From Nostoc sp. GT001 (GTDB lineage Bacteria > Cyanobacteriota > Cyanobacteriia > Cyanobacteriales > Nostocaceae), in the NCBI RefSeq assembly GCF_030382115.1, contig NZ_JAUDRJ010000003.1, positions 2,804,013 to 2,836,226 on the forward strand: DNA of 32,214 nucleotides, read 5' to 3'. Made by a program: the position numbers and the translations under genes. Shown here one piece after another: positions 1 through 7,055 of this stretch; the stretch's first letter is position 1, and each line of letters opens with the position of its first letter. The notes beneath the pieces are model-generated. The model saw only the letters and a program-made list of their open reading frames with translations, did not search any database and was not told the origin of the DNA.

Positions 1-46
1 ATTTTGCGATCGCGATACAAGAAATCCTTCTAATCTCTAGCCCTCT

Positions 47-955
47 TCACGCCGCATCAACCTGTGTAGTTTCAGAATCTGCGCCCTGCAATTGTTGCGT
101 ACTCTCTTGTACCAACATTGCTGTTGTATCTAAATTAGCTTTTGGTAGATATTTCATTTCCCAGACTTTGAGCAAAATCAGGTATTCATAGAATGCCTGC
201 AATGTACACCAAGCGACTCCGGCGCGTCCATCTAAACATCCGCCTAAGATAAAATACATATATATAAACCGTAGCAACGGTCTGGCAGGCAAACGTAAAG
301 ATAAATCCTTCAGGGCACGCCGTCTTTCGACTTCCGATTTGCCAAAGAATAAATCTTGCCAGTTCACCTTCCCCTGTTCTAGCTGATACAAGGTTTCTTG
401 AGCTTCATCCGTAGAATAACGGTTGTGTTTGTCAATCCAGCGGCTCAAACCTTTGCTACAAGTGTAGTGTGGGTATGTTTCTTTTAAAAAGCTAGTTGCA
501 CCCTCACAAACTTCTCGCTCAGTATGTCCGTAGTCTGTAAACCACACTTTACCGTGGCGGAAGAGTCGCATTTGGTAACGGGGATACTGTGTGCTGTAGC
601 GAATCCAACGATTCATGAACATGACGCGTTCAGCCACGTAGTAACCAATGTAGTCTGGATTCTGACTTGCCTTTTCGCATTCCGCAAATAGTTCTGGTGT
701 CATACGCTCGTCAGCTTCGAGAATGTAAACCCATTGATGCTTCGGTGGGATAGACTCTAACATCCAGGTGCGTTGGCGTCCGTGGCTTTCAAAAGCGTGT
801 TGGACAACGCGAATGGGATAGCGACTGGCGATTTCCACAGTGCGATCGCTACTGCATGAATCCACAACAATGATGTCATCTGATAACATTGCCGATTCGA
901 TACAAGCAGCAATATCTAGTTCTTCGTTATATGTCAGTATGTAAATTGAGAACAT
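47..955 (-). CDS. Family 2 glycosyltransferase
   Basis: Probable inverting GT-A glycosyltransferase that moves a sugar from a nucleotide-sugar to a glycan acceptor on the cytoplasmic side of the membrane. The 302-residue protein opens with IYILTYNEE (residues 4-12), typical of the GT2 nucleotide-binding strand, followed by VVDSCSSDRT near residues 30-39. The metal-binding DxD region reads LEADERMTP (about 79-87), so the first acidic position is Glu instead of the common Asp. The length fits the WaaE/KdtX-like subgroup. It lies downstream of the HpsJ-like gene on the same strand, 126 bases away, which suggests exopolysaccharide or lipopolysaccharide work. The acceptor and sugar cannot be told from sequence. 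The ATG at 955 begins the conserved strand directly, so the start looks right. Confidence 0.88.
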   Translation of the reverse strand: MFSIYILTYNEELDIAACIESAMLSDDIIVVDSCSSDRTVEIASRYPIRVVQHAFESHGRQRTWMLESIPPKHQWVYILEADERMTPELFAECEKASQNPDYIGYYVAERVMFMNRWIRYSTQYPRYQMRLFRHGKVWFTDYGHTEREVCEGATSFLKETYPHYTCSKGLSRWIDKHNRYSTDEAQETLYQLEQGKVNWQDLFFGKSEVERRRALKDLSLRLPARPLLRFIYMYFILGGCLDGRAGVAWCTLQAFYEYLILLKVWEMKYLPKANLDTTAMLVQESTQQLQGADSETTQVDAA

Positions 956-1020
956 TACTCAAGTTTTATAGCGATTTTACTCAGTGATAATTGCTTTGTT
1001 ATTGTTATTAGCTATTAGAC

Positions 1021-1071
1021 GCATGGCAGTATCAGCCGTCAATAATTTTTGGATACTTCTTACTGCCATGC
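1021..1071. repeat. 11-bp perfect inverted repeat between hpsJ-like and glycosyltransferase genes
   Basis: GCATGGCAGTA at 1021-1031 is exactly repeated in inverse at 1061-1071 (TACTGCCATGC), separated by 29 bases. It fills much of the gap after the hpsJ-like stop codon. Transcribed leftward it would form a hairpin, but no T-tract follows the stem, so it could be an attenuator, an RNA-stability element or a small mobile-repeat remnant. Confidence 0.5.
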
Positions 1072-1081
1072 CAATAGTGGA

Positions 1082-1924
1082 TTAGCGTGCGGCAGTTCTA
1101 GGTTTACCACCTTGTACAGCACCCCTACCTCTTAAGCTTGTCCAGCCGATGATAATGTAACCAATGGACAATAGCAAACTGCTAATACCAATCCGCAGTC
1201 CAGACTTCCAAGCAGTATCTTTAGCTTGTTGCAGCGCTTCGTCTCGGCGCTGGCGAACTTGGCTCAGTTGTTGAGTTTGCAGCGTTTGAACATCTGTTTG
1301 TTGTTCGATAGCTTTGTCAAGTAATTGGGGATTTGTTTTAGCCTTCTTCAGTAACTCTTTTATATTTGCGGGAATTTGAGGGCTTTCAATTGCTTGCTTA
1401 TATCTTTGGTCATCTTTGAGGATTTCACTAAACTGAGCTTTGGTTTGGTTTCGCAGCTGGTCTAGTTGCGCTTTTCCTTGCTCAGTATTTAGTTGTGCTT
1501 GCAATTGCGATAACCGAGTGTTCAGTTGAGTTTCTGCCTGATCTGCTTCTTGGGTGATTCGGTTGAGTGTTTGAGTCTTGGCTTGATTGACGTTATTTAG
1601 GTGCAGGGGAAAAATCAGCAAGAACATCAACCCTAAAAGACTGGAGATAATCGCAGCGGGAAATCTTAAATCAATACCTTGGGGGCGATCGCTTGCTGGA
1701 TCGGCATTCTCAATCCAATAGGCAGCAAACAGAAGCCCCAAACCGACTAGAGGAACAATTCCTCGATCGACAAGCGCTGTTCCCAAATTGATTTGCCATA
1801 CCCGATCGGTGGGTTGAAAAGGTAACAACAGAATCAAAAAGTCAACAAAAAAGGACAAAATGCAGATTATTCCAACTACCTTAAGTGTGAGAGCAGTACT
1901 CACGGAAGTAAAACGGTTAACCAT
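1082..1924 (-). CDS. HpsJ-like membrane protein with a coiled coil
   Basis: I recognise overall resemblance to the HpsJ family, named after the hormogonium polysaccharide locus of Nostoc punctiforme; the biochemical role is not established. The 280-residue protein has hydrophobic segments at about residues 14-36, 53-68 and 89-109, then a Gln/Lys/Glu-rich stretch (about 115-230) with heptad-like spacing that should form a coiled coil, and a final membrane segment near 240-262. The C-terminus is short and basic. This layout implies a coiled coil held between membrane segments. The neighbouring glycosyltransferase on the same strand supports a polysaccharide export or assembly role, which is inference. 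The ATG at 1924 gives a sensible N-terminus. It could instead be a generic membrane/coiled-coil protein of the same architecture. Confidence 0.7.
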   Translation of the reverse strand: MVNRFTSVSTALTLKVVGIICILSFFVDFLILLLPFQPTDRVWQINLGTALVDRGIVPLVGLGLLFAAYWIENADPASDRPQGIDLRFPAAIISSLLGLMFLLIFPLHLNNVNQAKTQTLNRITQEADQAETQLNTRLSQLQAQLNTEQGKAQLDQLRNQTKAQFSEILKDDQRYKQAIESPQIPANIKELLKKAKTNPQLLDKAIEQQTDVQTLQTQQLSQVRQRRDEALQQAKDTAWKSGLRIGISSLLLSIGYIIIGWTSLRGRGAVQGGKPRTAAR

Positions 1925-2034
1925 AGTTTTTCAAACTGGTGGAGAATACGAGTGATTTTCATATTTCAAGCTACTTGAATATTGTGCCCATGACTATGAC
2001 TATTGTGTAAAAACACAAAGCAGACTCAATATTG

Positions 2035-2265
2035 CTAAAGGCTATCTGCCTCTTGGTTTTCAACTATGCCACAGTAACATTTGTTATCTACAGTGTCTTC
2101 AGGAAATTCCTGGTATTTTAAGATACGAAGTTTACGCGGGACTAGAGGAAGAGACTGATTAATTACCCAATCTGCCTGATTGCAGTTCTCAATCGGTCGT
2201 AATACAGACCTTTTTAGGGGATCACAGATGTCCATTGGTGTCAAATTAAATCGAAACCTTTGCAA
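2035..2265 (-). CDS. Small hypothetical protein (uncertain)
   Basis: A 76-codon open frame, unrecognised. The first codon at 2265 is TTG; an in-frame ATG at 2235 would give a 66-residue product beginning MDICDPLKRS. The product has three Cys residues, one of them in a KCYCG motif near the C-terminus, and no hydrophobic segment. There is no clear ribosome-binding site. It sits alone upstream of the hpsJ-like gene on the same strand. It may be a real small protein or a chance frame; I lean slightly toward chance. Confidence 0.3.
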   Translation of the reverse strand: MQRFRFNLTPMDICDPLKRSVLRPIENCNQADWVINQSLPLVPRKLRILKYQEFPEDTVDNKCYCGIVENQEADSL

Positions 2266-2635
2266 TAAGGTTGTATCGACTTATCGCTCAATTTGAGCAA
2301 GGAAGCAATCGTTACTGACAACAGATGCTACTAAAAGTGATTGAGACTATATTGAGTTGGGATTTTTGGGAGTATCTCGCTTGCTATACTTACAGTAGTT
2401 TTCTTTTGCATAAAGTAGAAAGCTACGGGTTTTGAGGCAGGAGGTAGAAACTCTTTATATCTGATGCGTGAGTCCTGCATTTTTTACCTCAGTTACTTGC
2501 AAACTCCTGTATTTATACTCTTTTTTGCTAATTCCTAAAAAAATGGGCAAATCAGAAATAATAACTAATAATCAGGTATGAACTTTACTAGAATCAGTTC
2601 GTCGATGATTTTTGTTAGCAAAAAGAGTGAATTTG
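2266..2635. other. Gene-free stretch ahead of the GH104 gene
   Basis: No convincing coding frame or RNA gene is seen. It holds an A/T-rich leader and a patch at about 2430-2515 with short related words (CAGGAGGTAG, GAGTCCTGCA, TTACCTCAG, AAACTCCTG) resembling degenerate intergenic repeats. The promoter for the GH104 gene presumably lies here, but I cannot place it with confidence. Confidence 0.4.
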
Positions 2636-2651
2636 AAGGAGTTAGACTCTG
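2636..2651 (+). promoter_or_regulatory. Shine-Dalgarno site pointing to a CTG start codon
   Basis: AAGGAG at 2636-2641 is followed by a 7-base spacer and then CTG at 2649-2651, in frame with the GH104 gene and just after the in-frame stop TAG at 2643-2645. No ATG, GTG or TTG in this frame lies at workable distance. The next conventional start, GTG at 2715, has no such site and would cut through a membrane segment. Confidence 0.55.
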
Positions 2652-3359
2652 AAAGGCTTTGAATTCAAAGGTGTTGAAAAACTTATTAGCCCAATAGCCG
2701 CGCTTCTCGGCTTTGTGTATTTGTTGCAATGGTATATTGGAGACTTGCGATCGCCTTCCGATCCCATCTTTGAAAATAAACAGCCGCCTTTGGTGATGAA
2801 AGAGGGCGACCCTTATATCCGCGCTTTAATGCGAACTATCTCGGCAAGTGAGGCTAGTGGAAATCGTCCTTATTCGCTGTTATACGGTGGACAGCAAGTT
2901 AACGACCTTAGCCGACATCCTGAGATATGCGTCACAATTGTCACAGGCCCCAATACAGGAAATTGTTCTACCGCTGCTGGCAGATATCAAATCATCAACA
3001 TTACTTGGTATCGTTTAGCCCCTCGTTATCATCCAAATCCAATGCAGATGATGTTTTGGACTGGTTATAGTTTTGAAGCAGAATATCAAGATGTAGTAGT
3101 TTACCGTTGGTTAAATGATTCTAAAGTTTGGGGAGTTGATATTTCTCAACTGTTGCGTCAGGGAAAGATAAATGATGTTTTGCGGCGACTCTCTCCCACT
3201 TGGACAAGTCTGGGGTATGGTATAGAAACTAATTCTGTTAGTAGCTCTTTACCTAAGATTTATCAGAAAATGTTGCAAGAAGAATTAACCGCAGCTAAAC
3301 AACCGACAGCCCCGATGCCACCATCCCCAACTCCTTCTAGCAAGGCAGTAAAAAAGTAG
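2649..3359 (+). CDS. GH104 / lambda-lysozyme-like muramidase, membrane-anchored
   Basis: Predicted peptidoglycan-cleaving enzyme of the lambda lysozyme type (family GH104, lytic transglycosylase chemistry). Starting from CTG at 2649 gives 236 residues. The extra N-terminal 22 residues run straight into a hydrophobic segment (SPIAALLGFVYLLQWYI, about 15-31), a likely signal anchor that places the domain in the periplasm. The catalytic Glu is probably that in ISASEASGNRPY (E68 of the long form, E46 if counted from GTG 2715). It is followed by YGGQQVNDLSRHPE and STAAGRYQ, both matching the lambda R protein pattern. The C-terminus is Pro/Ser-rich. The gene stands alone and converges on menH with 17 bases between. 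No holin or phage genes lie nearby, so a housekeeping wall-remodelling role is more likely than a prophage remnant. Confidence 0.82.
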   Translation: MKGFEFKGVEKLISPIAALLGFVYLLQWYIGDLRSPSDPIFENKQPPLVMKEGDPYIRALMRTISASEASGNRPYSLLYGGQQVNDLSRHPEICVTIVTGPNTGNCSTAAGRYQIINITWYRLAPRYHPNPMQMMFWTGYSFEAEYQDVVVYRWLNDSKVWGVDISQLLRQGKINDVLRRLSPTWTSLGYGIETNSVSSSLPKIYQKMLQEELTAAKQPTAPMPPSPTPSSKAVKK

Positions 3360-3376
3360 TAAGTTTATCCTAATTT

Positions 3377-4195
3377 TTAACTTGCTGTGGATAAAAAACT
3401 TTTGATATTTTCCACAAATGCCAAAGTATTTTCAAAGTGGATATTGTGTGCAGCATTGCTAATTATTTTTATCTGAGCAAATTCACATATTTTAGCCATT
3501 TCTGTATTAATAGATATAAATTTTTGATCGTATTCACCCACTAGCAAAAGCATGGGAATTGTATTTAATTTTAGCTTTTCCCATAAAGAAGGTTGACATC
3601 CAGTACCCATAAAGCGCAGTGATTTATCTAATTCCTGTGGATTGTTCTGCAACCGACTTTCAACCATGCGATCGTATTCTGGATGATTTTTTATATAACC
3701 AAAAATCGGTTGATTATACCAATTTGATATAAAAGTGGCAAAATCGCTTTTTTCAAGACTTCTTGTTAATTTTCTGCCTATTTGTGTATCAATTTTAATC
3801 CGTTCTAATCGTTCTGCTTCTGTTGGCAAACCTGGGGAAGCTGACTCTAGAACAACTTTATGAAAGCGTTCTGGAAAATGCAGCGCTAGGTATAAAGCCA
3901 ATCTTCCACCCATTGAATAACCAACTAAAAAGCACTTGGCAATTTTTAACTCATCTAGTAAGTTGATTAAAGCATGAGCAGTGTTTGCCATTGTATAGTA
4001 TTTGTCCTCACCCAAAACTTGGGTTTTGCCATGTCCGGGAAGGTCAAGTGTTAAATAGGAAAATTCGTTAAACAGTAATTTTAAGGCTTCATCAAATTCA
4101 TTAATGTTACCCATGAAGCCATGCAAAAAAAGAATTAGTGGTTTATTTAGAGTGCCAATTAAAGAATAATGAAATTGATAGTTTTTTAGGATCAT
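3377..4195 (-). CDS. menH: 2-succinyl-6-hydroxy-2,4-cyclohexadiene-1-carboxylate synthase (MenH)
   Basis: Alpha/beta hydrolase predicted to eliminate pyruvate from SEPHCHC to give SHCHC in the menaquinone route, which cyanobacteria use to make phylloquinone for photosystem I. Its 272 residues show the MenH signatures HGFMG (25-29, oxyanion region), DLPGHG (51-56), the nucleophile elbow GYSMGGR with Ser94, and ESASPGL (117-123). The remaining triad members are probably Asp223 in GEYDQ and His250 in NAAH. The family is cytosolic, and no signal peptide is seen. The ATG at 4195 is well placed; there is no obvious Shine-Dalgarno. No other men genes are in the window. A different alpha/beta hydrolase activity is possible, but GYSMGGR with SASPGL is characteristic of MenH. 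Confidence 0.85.
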   Translation of the reverse strand: MILKNYQFHYSLIGTLNKPLILFLHGFMGNINEFDEALKLLFNEFSYLTLDLPGHGKTQVLGEDKYYTMANTAHALINLLDELKIAKCFLVGYSMGGRLALYLALHFPERFHKVVLESASPGLPTEAERLERIKIDTQIGRKLTRSLEKSDFATFISNWYNQPIFGYIKNHPEYDRMVESRLQNNPQELDKSLRFMGTGCQPSLWEKLKLNTIPMLLLVGEYDQKFISINTEMAKICEFAQIKIISNAAHNIHFENTLAFVENIKSFLSTAS

Positions 4196-4256
4196 AGTCT
4201 AGGTAAAAATCACCATTGCACAGCATATTAAGTATCTAGTCATAAATAAATTTCAA

Positions 4257-4320
4257 GTTTGTAGTAAGGACTTTAGTCCTGATAATCCTTGCTCTGAGCG
4301 ATAAATCGCTCACTACAAAC
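4257..4320. repeat. 64-bp MITE-like palindromic repeat
   Basis: The ends GTTTGTAGT (4257-4265) and ACTACAAAC (4312-4320) are perfect inverted repeats. Inside lie two further palindromes, AAGGACTTTAGTCCT and GAGCGATAAATCGCTC. Fully nested stems of this kind are typical of short dispersed repeats in Nostoc genomes. It lies upstream of menH and could fold in either transcript. Confidence 0.7.
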
Positions 4321-4473
4321 TAGGAGTTTATTTTATATTTAATTATGTCTACCTACTTATGTGATGGAATAAGTTTTTCCATCGTTGCCTCTTAGAAAAA
4401 GCGAACAAAGGAAAGTCTATAAAAATAGGTTTTCTAACAGTTGCCAATATGATGTCCCTGGAGTTAATGTCAG

Positions 4474-4513
4474 GATGCACTATTGAATTTTGATGCATCG
4501 CTGCTAGTGCATC
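4474..4513. repeat. Dyad with nested GATGCATC palindrome downstream of the metal sensor gene
   Basis: GATGCACTA (4474-4482) and TAGTGCATC (4505-4513) are perfect inverted repeats around a 22-base centre that itself contains the palindrome GATGCATC (4492-4499). It lies 40 bases past the csoR/inrS-like stop codon. It may stop that transcript or serve as an operator ahead of menH; no T-tract is seen. Confidence 0.4.
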
Positions 4514-4553
4514 ACTAATTTTGCGGACGCATTTTAGATTATTTTTCTCATTC

Positions 4554-4955
4554 TTAAGGTAAAAATCGATCTAAAGCAGCCTTTAACTGTTTTATTTCAA
4601 CGTCAATATTACCCTCTTGTGCAGCTCTACCAATACACTCAGTTAAATGTTCATCCAAAACAATTCGCGCGACTCGATCCAATGCGCCCCGCACTGCGGC
4701 AATTTGCAGTAGAACATCAGGACAAGGGGTACTTTGCTGCACCATTGCTTTGATACCACGAACATGTCCCTCTATACGCGATAATCGATTGACAATTCGC
4801 CGTAAAGACTCTTCGCTATGGACGTGAGGATGAGCCGACTCTCCAGTTCCATGAGTCCGATCTGTTTGCTCGTGGTCTGTATCGTGATAGTGGGAATGTT
4901 CGACTTGCTGGGATGTTGGCAAGGATTCCTTACTTAATCGGTTTGATCCATTCAT
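4554..4955 (-). CDS. InrS/CsoR-type metal-sensing transcriptional repressor
   Basis: A DUF156/CsoR-family all-helical repressor, 133 residues; these tetramers release DNA on binding Cu(I) or Ni(II). The core starts at LRRIVNRLSRIEGHVRGI (51-68). The metal ligands are visible: Cys78 in TPCPDV, His103 and Cys107 in DEHLTEC, with 25- and 4-residue spacing as in CsoR and InrS. His46, 32 residues before Cys78, matches the position of the extra N-terminal His (H21) reported for Synechocystis InrS, so nickel sensing is favoured. The N-terminal 46 residues are strongly His/Asp-rich (ten His), longer than in CsoR, and may bind metal. No efflux gene adjoins it. Autoregulation through the G/C-tract inverted repeat just upstream is possible. 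Copper sensing is the alternative. Confidence 0.85.
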   Translation of the reverse strand: MNGSNRLSKESLPTSQQVEHSHYHDTDHEQTDRTHGTGESAHPHVHSEESLRRIVNRLSRIEGHVRGIKAMVQQSTPCPDVLLQIAAVRGALDRVARIVLDEHLTECIGRAAQEGNIDVEIKQLKAALDRFLP

Positions 4956-5018
4956 GGGCTATGAAAAGGCTTGTATTACTAAGATCCTAGTCTAGTACTC
5001 GACCAACCCAAAATTTAT

Positions 5019-5043
5019 GGGTGAAGGTGGAACCCATTCACCC
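5019..5043. promoter_or_regulatory. Candidate operator upstream of the InrS/CsoR-like gene
   Basis: GGGTGAA (5019-5025) and TTCACCC (5037-5043) are perfect inverted repeats. A second pairing, TGGGT with ACCCA, lies within the same block. It sits 64-88 bases ahead of the repressor's ATG at 4955 and directly after the lptC stop codon. G/C tracts in dyads are known CsoR-family operator features. It could instead be a weak lptC terminator. Confidence 0.4.
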
Positions 5044-5048
5044 TAACT

Positions 5049-6260
5049 TTACTGCTGACGATTGGCTTTTTCTTGAGGAATAATCTCCGTTACTACCCTA
5101 CCGCTAGAACTACCACCTTTGACAACAATATTTTCTGTTTGCAGATTACCAACTGCTGTTTCACCCACAAAATTTAATGGTGGGTCAATTTGTCGGTAAA
5201 CAACATTTCCCTGAGCTTCAACTAACTTATTATCTAAATACCAAGTTAGTGTATTGGATCTTAGAGACTGGCGACGCTGACCAATAGCATTGACGTTACC
5301 TTTTAAATAAACGGTTTTTTGTGGTATTTTCATTTCACCTTGATTGGCTGTCACTGTGACATTTTCGGCACGATGGAACATTCGCGTAGGTGAGTTTGTA
5401 GTGACAGTTTCTGTATTCATGTTCCAGGTCATAGAGTTACTAGCTATTTGCATTGGTGGGTCTAGTAATTCTAGTTGAGCATTCTTTTGGACAGTGGCAA
5501 TTTTTGTTTTTAAGTTGACTTCGGCAGAATTTCCCTTACCGCGATCGCTAATTTTATTATCTTTGTAGCGGTCAATTTCTAGAGGGCGATCGCCAATCAG
5601 TTTTTCTTCTTTAATATTCCAGATTAAATGTTCAGTTCTCACTTGCATCTGGGGATCGATAGAATTTGCTACCACTCCTCCAGAAAATTCCATCCGCTGT
5701 TCGCGGGTTTTTACTCGCACTTCCTGCGCTACTGCTTGTAGTTTTTTATGAGTGCCGTTAATCTTATTACGAACAATCAACAAATCTTCTTTAGGACGCC
5801 ATTCTAATTCATTACCTTGCAACACAATCCCATTACTAGGATCTGTGGCAAATATCTTACCTTTTAGAAACAACTGCTTCCCATCTTGTTCAATGTCTGC
5901 TACATCTGCCTTGATTTGGTAAACAATTTTGCCATCTTGATATAGTTCACCATAAGGGCTTTCAGCCTGACCAATTTGTTTTTCTTTGGTGTATTTTGCG
6001 GTTTTAGCCCTGACTTTCCAAATTGGTCTTCCCACTTCATCTGCTTGTTCTAAGGTGACATCAAAGAAAGTCAAATTGCTATCTTTGTTAGATGAATCCG
6101 CAGTATTTTGTTGGGAAGCTGGAGGGGATTTGCCCCCGCAGCCAACTAAACCAAATACCAAGAAAAAGGTCAAAGGTAAAATAAGAAAGGAGGGAGTGGA
6201 GGAGAAAATTTGAATTTTTCTCTTTCCCCATCTCCCTCTTTTATGAAATTGATACGTCAT
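5049..6260 (-). CDS. lptC: LptC-like lipopolysaccharide-transport lipoprotein
   Basis: Predicted periplasmic, membrane-anchored LptC homologue, which passes lipopolysaccharide from the LptBFG transporter toward LptA/LptD. After a basic N-terminus and a hydrophobic stretch (about 23-40) comes the lipobox LVGC, with the lipidated Cys41. The rest is a long series of beta strands with repeating patterns such as LEWRPKEDLLIV, LIWNIKEEKLIG, MTWNMNTETVTT and LTWYLDNKLVEA, as expected of the OstA/LptA-like jellyroll. At 403 residues it is much longer than enterobacterial LptC (about 190) and appears to hold extra OstA-type units, a form seen in cyanobacteria. Its ATG overlaps the stop of the LabA-like gene (TAATG), so the two are probably translated together. 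Confidence 0.8.
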   Translation of the reverse strand: MTYQFHKRGRWGKRKIQIFSSTPSFLILPLTFFLVFGLVGCGGKSPPASQQNTADSSNKDSNLTFFDVTLEQADEVGRPIWKVRAKTAKYTKEKQIGQAESPYGELYQDGKIVYQIKADVADIEQDGKQLFLKGKIFATDPSNGIVLQGNELEWRPKEDLLIVRNKINGTHKKLQAVAQEVRVKTREQRMEFSGGVVANSIDPQMQVRTEHLIWNIKEEKLIGDRPLEIDRYKDNKISDRGKGNSAEVNLKTKIATVQKNAQLELLDPPMQIASNSMTWNMNTETVTTNSPTRMFHRAENVTVTANQGEMKIPQKTVYLKGNVNAIGQRRQSLRSNTLTWYLDNKLVEAQGNVVYRQIDPPLNFVGETAVGNLQTENIVVKGGSSSGRVVTEIIPQEKANRQQ

Positions 6261-6892
6261 TATTCTTGGATTTCTAGGTGTCCATCACTACTTCTGGGGT
6301 CTTCCAAAAAACCGATCCCAGATAATGGCCGGTATGGATAGCTTTGGCGAGGAGTTTTTTGAATATCTTCTTTGATGGCTTCTAAATCAATGTAGCGATC
6401 GCTTACATTGATTAAGCTGTCGCTAGTCATGGAACGCAAGCTCACAACTTCTACCCGCACGCCACGATAGCTGACTGAATTAACCGCATAAGCTAAATCC
6501 CCATCACCGCTGACTAAAACTGCGGTATCATAAGAATCTACTAACGCCATCATGTCTACTGCTATTTCTACATCCAGGTTAGCTTTTTTAGAGCCATCTG
6601 GTAGCTGGACTAAATCTTTAGCAATGACTCGATAGCCATTGCGACGCATCCACAGCAGAAACCCTTGTTGCTTCTCGTTTGTCCGATCTACGCCAGTGTA
6701 GAAAAAAGAACGCAGTAATCTAGAACCTCCTGTTAATCGACATAATAGCTTCGTGTAATCTATTTCAATACCTAGTTGCAGTGCAGCGTAAAATAAATTT
6801 GAGCCATCAATAAATATGGCAACCCTACCTCGATTCTCCAAAACTTGTTCTGGCGTAAATATTGAATCGTTTTCCAAATTATTCAACATCAT
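6260..6892 (-). CDS. LabA-like NYN domain protein
   Basis: A PIN-like NYN domain protein of the LabA/DUF88 group, 210 residues. Acidic motifs expected of the PIN/NYN nuclease site are present: IFIDGSN (27-32, Asp29), ANLDVEIAVDMM (104-115, Asp107 and Asp113) and SGDGD (128-132). The domain may cleave RNA, though nuclease activity is not shown for LabA. In Synechococcus, LabA affects clock-output repression of kaiBC; whether that applies here is unknown. The C-terminal 30 residues are Pro/Ser-rich and look unstructured. The stop codon shares one base with the lptC start, so the pair forms an operon. The first two codons are both ATG; the gene follows metG after 163 bases. Confidence 0.82.
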   Translation of the reverse strand: MMLNNLENDSIFTPEQVLENRGRVAIFIDGSNLFYAALQLGIEIDYTKLLCRLTGGSRLLRSFFYTGVDRTNEKQQGFLLWMRRNGYRVIAKDLVQLPDGSKKANLDVEIAVDMMALVDSYDTAVLVSGDGDLAYAVNSVSYRGVRVEVVSLRSMTSDSLINVSDRYIDLEAIKEDIQKTPRQSYPYRPLSGIGFLEDPRSSDGHLEIQE

Positions 6893-7055
6893 TGTGATAC
6901 CTCAGTTTTTATCCCTGTTATTTTTGATACAAATTACCAACTTTTAGATGCTAGTCACAGCGGCTTATGATAATGTTCTGCGGCTAATTTAAATTGAGCC
7001 ACGATAAATTTTGTGAGAAAATAAAAAATTGAACAAAATCAGAGTTTGATAAGGA

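Noticed and set aside
2649..3359. Prophage lysis cassette
   Set aside because: The lysozyme-like gene has no holin, spanin or phage structural neighbours, and it carries a membrane anchor, which suits a cell-wall role.
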